Both the position numbers and the translations under genes were made by a program. This document shows positions 6,969 through 10,950 of a DNA stretch of 10,950 nucleotides, one piece after another. The stretch lies in assembly GCA_005809115.1 (NCBI GenBank), contig SYLK01000810.1, forward strand, positions 1 through 10,950. The letters run 5' to 3'. The DNA comes from Planctomyces sp. (GTDB lineage: Bacteria; Planctomycetota; Planctomycetia; Planctomycetales; Planctomycetaceae). The number at the start of each line of letters is the position of its first letter. Within the stretch, counting starts at the first letter, position 1. The notes beneath the pieces are model-generated. The model was not told the origin of the DNA. It searched no databases and saw only the letters and a list, made by a program, of their open reading frames with translations.

Positions 6969-8453
6969 CTACATCAGCTCCAGCAGGGGACGTCCTTCTT
7001 CCTGCACGTTCCAGGGGCGGTTCTGGCTGTCGATCGCGGTGAGGTCATGGATCCCCATCGTGTGATAGACGGTTCTGGCGATGTCGGCCGGAGTCACCCG
7101 GCGATCTGCCGGGTACTCGCCGTATCGGTCGCTGGCTCCGTAAGTCTGCCCGCCGCGAATGCCTCCTCCGGCCAGCAGATCGGTCAGGCAATAGGTCCAG
7201 TGATCGCGTCCGGCACCGCCGGCGCCCCCGGTGCGAGGATCCCCGATTCGTGGCCGACGCCCCATTTCACTCGTCACCAGCAGCAGTGTCGAATCGAGCA
7301 GTCCGCGGACCGCCAGATCTTCCAGCAGTGCTGAAAACCCGCGATCGAATTCCGGGAGCAGCATTTCCTTCAGGCACTGGAAATTATTGCCGTGCGTATC
7401 CCACCCACCGGCGCTTGAACACCGAAGCTGTTCGGCACGCGCTCTGTCTGGCATCCAGTAGACCGTGACGAAGGGAACTCCCGCTTCCACCAGTCGTCGG
7501 GCCAGCAGCAGCCCCATGCCGTTAATCGTCTGCCCGTAACGCTCACGCAGTGTCGCCGGTTCCCGCGCGAGATCAAAGGCATCTGCCGTCGCTGCAGAAG
7601 TGATCAGTGAAAATGCGCGATCCTGATATCGGTCCCAGTCCTGTGTCTGTCGCTGCTGTTCCAGGTCGCGCCGTGAATGATCCACCTGACGCAGGAGGGT
7701 ACGACGGTGCAGAAGGTGTGCCAGCGACAAGTCCCCCTCCAGAGTCAGAGCCGGTGCCTGAAACCGGAGCGGGCTGTCCGCAGTTCCCTGCAGGTACAGC
7801 GGATCGTGCTCGACGCCCAGTCGCCCGGCAAACTGCCCGGCGCGGATATCCGGCGGACCTTCGGGGATCCACGGACAGGAAATCGCATTGGGCAGGATGC
7901 TGCGCCGCGGCAGCATGGCCGAGACGACCGATCCGATAAACGGCCAGTCGTCACGCTGCTGTCGCCGTTCACCCGGGACAAAAATCGTGCGGGGATCCAG
8001 CGGATGCCCTGTGAGGTGATAATAATAGCCCAGATGGGAATTCGTCGGATCCGTCCCGTCAACCGAATTGATGAGCGCCAGATGATGCGCCTGTTGCGCG
8101 GTCCGCGGCAGGTGCTCACACAGACGAATTTCCGGGGCCGACGTAGCGATCGATCGGAACTCGCCCCGGATTTCCGCGGGCGCTTCCGGCTTCATGTCCC
8201 AGGTGTCGATGTGCGACGCGCCGCCACACAGAAAAAACAGAATCGTGGATCGCGCACTGGCCTGCGGCACGGTTCTCCCTGCAGCCGCAGCTGCCGCGGC
8301 AGGAGCGGTTGCCGCGGCAGCCACAGTTGCCGCGGCAGGAGCTGCGGGCTGTGCCGTCAGTCCCCCAGGCAATCCCAGCAGCGCGGTCCCCGATGCGGCA
8401 AGAAACCGACGCCGCGCTATTGCGCTCATGGCAGTGGCAGGGGAAGCGGCCAT
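6969..8453 (-). CDS. DUF1501 protein, second copy
   Basis: This 494-residue protein has a Tat motif, RRRFLAASG (14-22), and a hydrophobic stretch to about residue 32. An Ala/Pro/Thr-rich linker (about 35-60) separates these from the domain. The DUF1501 signature is FFLCGGASHIDTWDMKP (73-89), IRGEFR (95-100) and CEHLP (112-116). The C-terminal half has GGWDTHGNNF, SEMGRRPRI, GRDHW and GGQTYGASDRYGEYP. It shares domain order with the plus-strand copy but differs at many positions, so it is an old paralogue, not a recent duplicate. The ATG directly follows the TAA of the upstream alpha/beta hydrolase, so the two are probably one transcript with coupled translation; no ribosome site is visible. 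Met9 (8429) is an alternative start. A planctomycete envelope role is likely; the reaction is unknown. Confidence 0.92.
   Translation of the reverse strand: MAASPATAMSAIARRRFLAASGTALLGLPGGLTAQPAAPAAATVAAAATAPAAAAAAAGRTVPQASARSTILFFLCGGASHIDTWDMKPEAPAEIRGEFRSIATSAPEIRLCEHLPRTAQQAHHLALINSVDGTDPTNSHLGYYYHLTGHPLDPRTIFVPGERRQQRDDWPFIGSVVSAMLPRRSILPNAISCPWIPEGPPDIRAGQFAGRLGVEHDPLYLQGTADSPLRFQAPALTLEGDLSLAHLLHRRTLLRQVDHSRRDLEQQRQTQDWDRYQDRAFSLITSAATADAFDLAREPATLRERYGQTINGMGLLLARRLVEAGVPFVTVYWMPDRARAEQLRCSSAGGWDTHGNNFQCLKEMLLPEFDRGFSALLEDLAVRGLLDSTLLLVTSEMGRRPRIGDPRTGGAGGAGRDHWTYCLTDLLAGGGIRGGQTYGASDRYGEYPADRRVTPADIARTVYHTMGIHDLTAIDSQNRPWNVQEEGRPLLELM
8290..8343. repeat. Three 18-bp tandem repeats in DUF1501 linker
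   Basis: Three imperfect 18-bp units lie at 8290-8307, 8308-8325 and 8326-8343, all sharing the core TGCCGCGGCAG. On the coding strand they give a six-residue period, A-P-A-A-A-T, V-A-A-A-A-T, A-P-A-A-A-A, between the Tat leader and the DUF1501 domain. Being 18 bp, gain or loss of a unit keeps the frame and only changes linker length. Confidence 0.85.
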
Positions 8454-9380
8454 TTATTCGTTTTTTCCGGGAGATGGAGCAGCATCGTTCGACGACGTCG
8501 CTGCAGCCCCGGCGCGAGCCCGCTCGATGACGAAGTCAATCAGCGGCTGGCAGCGAAAAAATCCTTCCCAGTAATTATGCCCCTGCCCCTCCGCCACGAT
8601 CACATGGACCGCCTCACCGTTGCCGGCGTCCTGGTACGCCTGTGCAAATGCCGCGGAGTTTTCCTTCAGCGGCACGACGGTGTCCAGTTCGCCGTGGATT
8701 ATGAATGTCGGCAGACCGACGCGGGCCAGCACCGGCATCCGCCGAATGGGATTCAGGATGTCCAGTTTTCCCTCGAGATCCGCCACCGACAGCTGATAAG
8801 CCGGGGCTGCCGCGGCAAGCCCCGGATAGGTGCGAAAATCGAACACCGGATAAATCCCGGCAAGTCCGGCGAACCGTTCCGCGTGATCACACGCCCAGGC
8901 AGACACCCACAGCCCGCCGCGACTTCGTCCCAGGAGACACGGCTTCATGGCAAGTCCGTAATCTGCCGTGACCTGCTGATAAAAGCGGTCGAAGACCGCT
9001 CTGGATTCCGGACTGCCATACGCTTCACCGACATCGATCCCCGCGACGGCGATCCCCGCCTCAAGAAATCGTTCATGCATCCATTTCTCATGGGAATCCG
9101 GAAATCCCGGCAGTGTCGGTGCATAGAACACCCACGGCTGCGGCTTGTTCCGCAGTGCATCGTCCGGCCAGTAAATGAATGCCGGATGATCGTCCAGCAG
9201 GAACGCCTCGCCCGGAAGAATCAGCTCCTTCAGCGGTTTCTGGTCGACATCCTGAGGATCCTGTGGCTTCGTCGTCGATTGAGCGTCGGCGGCTGGAAAC
9301 CCGCACGGCGTGACGAACAACAGACCGATCAGCAGACGTAATACGCCGAGCTGCATGCTCTGACAAATCAGGGACTTCAT
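8454..9380 (-). CDS. Exported alpha/beta hydrolase
   Basis: With the chosen start this is a 308-residue protein (numbering below includes two extra residues of the longer frame). A signal peptide is visible: basic Lys4, a hydrophobic core at about 13-27 and an AADA-QS cleavage site near 35. The alpha/beta hydrolase triad is readable: nucleophile elbow GRSRGG with Ser155, acid Asp235 in HGELDTVVP, and His270 in EGQGHNYW. This places it among serine esterases or peptidases acting outside the cytoplasm; the substrate is unknown. The frame extends to a GTG at 9386, but AGGAG at 9388-9392 is only 1 nt from that GTG and 7 nt from the ATG at 9380, so the ATG is preferred. Its TAA abuts the ATG of the DUF1501 gene, suggesting a two-gene operon in which the two products may share a substrate. 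Confidence 0.88.
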   Translation of the reverse strand: MKSLICQSMQLGVLRLLIGLLFVTPCGFPAADAQSTTKPQDPQDVDQKPLKELILPGEAFLLDDHPAFIYWPDDALRNKPQPWVFYAPTLPGFPDSHEKWMHERFLEAGIAVAGIDVGEAYGSPESRAVFDRFYQQVTADYGLAMKPCLLGRSRGGLWVSAWACDHAERFAGLAGIYPVFDFRTYPGLAAAAPAYQLSVADLEGKLDILNPIRRMPVLARVGLPTFIIHGELDTVVPLKENSAAFAQAYQDAGNGEAVHVIVAEGQGHNYWEGFFRCQPLIDFVIERARAGAAATSSNDAAPSPGKNE

Positions 9381-9387
9381 GGTCACA

Positions 9388-9392
9388 CTCCT
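9388..9392 (-). promoter_or_regulatory. Ribosome binding site deciding the hydrolase start
   Basis: On the minus strand AGGAG is followed by TGTGACC and then ATG. The 7-nt spacing fits the ATG at 9380, while the upstream GTG at 9386 would be too close. Confidence 0.75.
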
Positions 9393-9416
9393 GAAGGATT
9401 TCGCGTCTCCGCCACC

Positions 9417-9445
9417 AGTTTACTGTGGCCGTAGTGTCTTCGGAA
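9417..9445 (-). promoter_or_regulatory. Candidate promoter of hydrolase-DUF1501 operon
   Basis: On the minus strand TTCCGA (9440-9445) and TAAACT (9417-9422) are spaced by 17 nt, with 3/6 and 4/6 consensus matches. The implied leader is about 30 nt. This is tentative. Confidence 0.2.
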
Positions 9446-9582
9446 GCCTCAGTCGCTGGTCAGCTGCTCTGCCCATCTCGCTGCGAAAAATCCCGCCAGA
9501 CCGCCCGGAATCGCCGCATCAGCCAGCAGGAACAGATATTCCTCCTTCGCGGATTGCCCCCAGCCAGGCAGAATCGAAACCG

Positions 9583-9618
9583 GGGACATTCTACTTTAAT
9601 GAATACGCACAATGTCCC
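9583..9618. repeat. GGGACATT/AATGTCCC inverted repeat
   Basis: GGGACATT (9583-9590) and AATGTCCC (9611-9618) are perfect 8-bp inverted arms around an AT-rich 20-nt loop. Words of the GGGACA/TGTCCC type are frequent in extragenic palindromes linked to IS200-like REP-associated transposases, so this may be a remnant of such an element. No transposase is present. Confidence 0.45.
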
Positions 9619-9790
9619 GTTTTGTGATTCAGTGCCGTCCGACCCGAACGCGGATTTCTCCACGAGACGACCATCGGAAGGCGGTAACATTACCACAGGT
9701 GGGACTCAGCGGACGTTCCGCAGGCGTTTCCCGACGCGCCGCAAGACCGTCGCGTGGGAACATTTCCCATACGGACCGAGCATTTCTGCA

Positions 9791-9815
9791 GCGGCTGAGA
9801 CGGCCACTCAGCCGC
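9791..9815 (-). terminator. Hairpin downstream of PIN pair
   Basis: GCGGCTGAG (9791-9799) and CTCAGCCGC (9807-9815) form a perfect 9-bp GC-rich stem with a 7-nt loop. It lies about 100 nt past the stop of the PIN partner gene and is the best terminator candidate for that minus-strand unit. There is no T-tract after it in that direction, so intrinsic termination is unproven. Confidence 0.4.
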
Positions 9816-9915
9816 GATATTCGTCTTTCCCGGCAACTCGGGCTTCCTGAACAAAGGCCTTGAGCTTCGGCTTGACGCGACGTTTACTGGTCACGCGATT
9901 TACGACCCACCCCGG

Positions 9916-10113
9916 TCATTCCTCCGAGTGCTCCTTGCGTCCACGCGAAGTCAAAGCCTTATTTGTTCGTCGATCCGTTGGATCAACCGGTTTGCGTTTG
10001 AATCTCGATTGGTATTTTGCGTAGTGGTCGACCATGCCCGCAAGATCCGGCCCAATCTCGTCCGAGATGAGTTTTCGTACACGGCGGACTTCATCAATTA
10101 CGGGATCAGTCAT
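9916..10113 (-). CDS. Small probable antitoxin partner of PIN toxin
   Basis: This 65-residue protein begins MTDPVIDEVRRVRK, like a family of short proteins of uncharacterised function that often open with M-[ST]-[DN]-P-[IV]-x-[DE]-E-V-R and sit beside PIN-domain genes. The N-terminal half is a predicted acidic-basic helix; the C-terminal 25 residues are polar and basic, ending KEHSEE, with no fold recognised. Its ATG lies inside the last codons of the PIN gene, and the two overlap by 8 nt (ATGACTGA), so translation is probably coupled. The frame can be extended upstream to ATG 10125 or TTG 10140, but the overlapping ATG matches the family start. The antitoxin role rests on position and family resemblance only; toxin-first order is the reverse of most vapBC pairs. 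Confidence 0.65.
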   Translation of the reverse strand: MTDPVIDEVRRVRKLISDEIGPDLAGMVDHYAKYQSRFKRKPVDPTDRRTNKALTSRGRKEHSEE

Positions 10114-10588
10114 CGTTGTTACCATTTCCAATAAGCTCAAGCGGTGTTACGAGTTTTGGCACCGACAACCTAAGTATACCATTAACACGAGCGATGTGGT
10201 CAAATTTGTTCGCGTTGGCCAGGTGCTTGCAGTTCCAGGTCACCAGAAAATCGCATCCATAGTATGACGCGAGCGCCAGATGCAAGGCATCGCCCGATGG
10301 ATCAGCCGGCATCAAAAGGCGTTCGATGTATTCTCGGACTATCTCGCGAATCTCTTCAGTGATCGGAAGCGGTGACAACCCGGCGATTAATTCCATCGCA
10401 TTTTCACGCGCCTGAAAGTTACCTCGTTCAAGCTCTTCGAGAACTGCTGAGGAAGTTACCAGCTCATCAACCTGATTTGACGCGTCGAACCACTCACGTG
10501 TCCATAGACGGCGTGACACCATTCTGGGCTCGTTTCGCACCTCAAAGTAGAAGCTTGGAATCGTTGTTTCAACGTAAATTCGACTCAT
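10106..10588 (-). CDS. PIN-domain VapC-like toxin
   Basis: This 160-residue protein matches the PIN ribonuclease fold in length and motif order. The first acidic site is Glu7 in IYVETTIPSF (4-13), in place of the usual Asp; then SSAVLEELERG with Glu51/Glu52 (46-56), GDALHLALA with Asp100 (99-107), and LVTWNCKHLAN (115-125), where Asn119 fills the usual last Asp position. This VET...TWN type is a recognised VapC-like subgroup. Such toxins are metal-dependent RNases that cut tRNA, rRNA or mRNA and are held inactive by a partner antitoxin. The frame opens further upstream (10639), but ATG 10588 is chosen: it gives the family N-terminus MSRIYVETT and has AAGGA 5 nt before it. It overlaps its probable partner by 8 nt. 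Local base composition looks more AT-rich than the neighbouring genes, which fits transfer. Confidence 0.85.
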   Translation of the reverse strand: MSRIYVETTIPSFYFEVRNEPRMVSRRLWTREWFDASNQVDELVTSSAVLEELERGNFQARENAMELIAGLSPLPITEEIREIVREYIERLLMPADPSGDALHLALASYYGCDFLVTWNCKHLANANKFDHIARVNGILRLSVPKLVTPLELIGNGNNDD

Positions 10589-10730
10589 CGGATTCCTTTT
10601 CGATTCGACGAACGACCAGGGTAACCCGGCGGCGGCCAAGTGACCTCGATTTCAAAATCCGCTCGATCCACCGCTCGGGTTCACCGCCTTGTTCAAGTAT
10701 GCCGCTGGCCCGGCGGGCTGGACTGTCTGA

Positions 10731-10736
10731 ATTTTA
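10731..10736 (-). promoter_or_regulatory. Possible -10 box upstream of PIN gene
   Basis: TAAAAT on the minus strand matches the -10 consensus at 5/6 positions, but the hexamer 17 nt upstream (TGGGAA) is a poor -35. It would leave a leader of over 130 nt. Very tentative. Confidence 0.15.
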
Positions 10737-10823
10737 CCAGAAATTGCTGGCGTTTCCCATAGTGGAGTTGGTTCTCTTCAGGTTGGGGAGCGTCATGGGA
10801 CGTTCCGATTCACAATTCTCGAC

Positions 10824-10828
10824 GGGAG
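10824..10828 (+). promoter_or_regulatory. Ribosome binding site of edge gene
   Basis: GGGAG lies 9 nt before the ATG at 10838 and is the main support for calling the partial gene that runs off the window. Confidence 0.6.
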
Positions 10829-10837
10829 AACTCAACC

Positions 10838-10950
10838 ATGGCTCGACACGATCGCTCATCCGGCAGTGGACGTTCAGACGGCAAGCGTCCGGACCGCAGA
10901 CGTTCCGGCAGAGACAGGCCGGTGGAACCCGCACGGAAAACTCCGGCGTC
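10838..10950 (+). CDS. Arg-rich protein, N-terminal fragment
   Basis: An ATG with a good ribosome site opens a frame with no stop for 37 codons up to the window end. The visible part begins MARHDRSSGSGRSDGKRPDR and is dominated by Arg, Ser, Gly, Asp and Pro, so it should be disordered and strongly basic. Such tails occur on RNA-binding enzymes (for example some RNA-modifying enzymes and helicases) and on small nucleic-acid-binding proteins, but no domain is visible and no function is assigned. It is divergent from the PIN pair. The opposing minus-strand frame in this stretch lacks any recognisable feature. Confidence 0.6.
   Translation, partial: MARHDRSSGSGRSDGKRPDRRRSGRDRPVEPARKTPA

Larger units (their letters stand above)
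9381..9915. other. Gap between hydrolase operon and PIN pair
   Basis: These 535 bases hold overlapping open frames on both strands, none with a domain, a good start site or family-like composition. Structures seen are inverted repeats at 9583-9618 and 9791-9815. A 28-residue basic frame on the minus strand (9894 to 9808) continues the frame of the PIN partner past its stop. The stretch looks like degraded sequence at the edge of an accessory insertion, which is inference. Confidence 0.6.

Noticed and set aside
7677..9341. 554-codon plus-strand open frame
   Set aside because: It is antisense to both the DUF1501 and alpha/beta hydrolase genes, is rich in Arg/Gln/Cys, and has no domain; long antisense frames are common in GC-rich coding DNA.
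9425..9850. 141-codon plus-strand open frame in the gap
   Set aside because: No ribosome site, no domain and biased low-information composition; it also crosses both inverted repeats.
10569..10737. Minus-strand open frame upstream of and overlapping the PIN gene
   Set aside because: The translation, with RWIERILK and a basic tail, looks protein-like, but there is no ATG or GTG near its start and no family was recognised. It might be a relic of a former partner gene.
10734..10934. 66-codon minus-strand open frame at the right edge
   Set aside because: Opposes the plus-strand frame that has a good ribosome site; Cys-rich with no motif.

Overview
The window looks like chromosomal DNA of a planctomycete (Planctomycetota). 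This is inferred from gene content: a DUF1559 pseudopilin-like protein, two DUF1501 proteins with Tat-type leaders, and a secreted protein joining an SGNH hydrolase to FG-GAP/VCBS repeats, all in fairly GC-rich DNA with mostly single-gene transcription units. No rRNA, tRNA, CRISPR array or complete insertion sequence was seen.

Layout, left to right. (1) 39-1010, minus: DUF1559 prepilin-like protein. (2) 1011-1391: divergent intergenic region with a 12-bp-arm inverted repeat and weak promoter candidates. (3) 1392-2528, plus: sialidase-fold (BNR/Asp-box) protein without a visible signal peptide. (4) 2530-2557: strong hairpin between convergent genes. (5) 2576-5038, minus: exported SGNH hydrolase carrying seven FG-GAP/VCBS units. 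(6) 5039-5435: divergent intergenic region. (7) 5436-6932, plus: first DUF1501 protein. (8) 6969-8453, minus: second, divergent DUF1501 protein, directly downstream of an exported alpha/beta hydrolase (8454-9380, minus) in a TAA-ATG gene pair. (9) 9381-9915: gap with two hairpins, one resembling a repeat-element remnant. (10) 9916-10588, minus: PIN-domain (VapC-like) toxin overlapping a 65-residue probable partner. (11) 10838-10950, plus: start of a very Arg-rich protein cut by the window edge.

How the genes may work together is mostly inference. Genes 3, 5, 7, 8 and 9 fit a carbohydrate or ester degradation neighbourhood of hydrolase folds, several of them exported, but no substrate can be read from the sequence. 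The DUF1501 genes lack the adjacent DUF1549/DUF1553 cytochrome-type partners with which this family is commonly found in planctomycetes; one is instead coupled to an alpha/beta hydrolase. The PIN pair looks like an accessory insertion: it reads as more AT-rich than its surroundings and lies next to degraded sequence. No clearly new defence or mobile system was found. The most unusual items are the hydrolase-DUF1501 pair, the SGNH-propeller fusion, and the toxin-first PIN pair.
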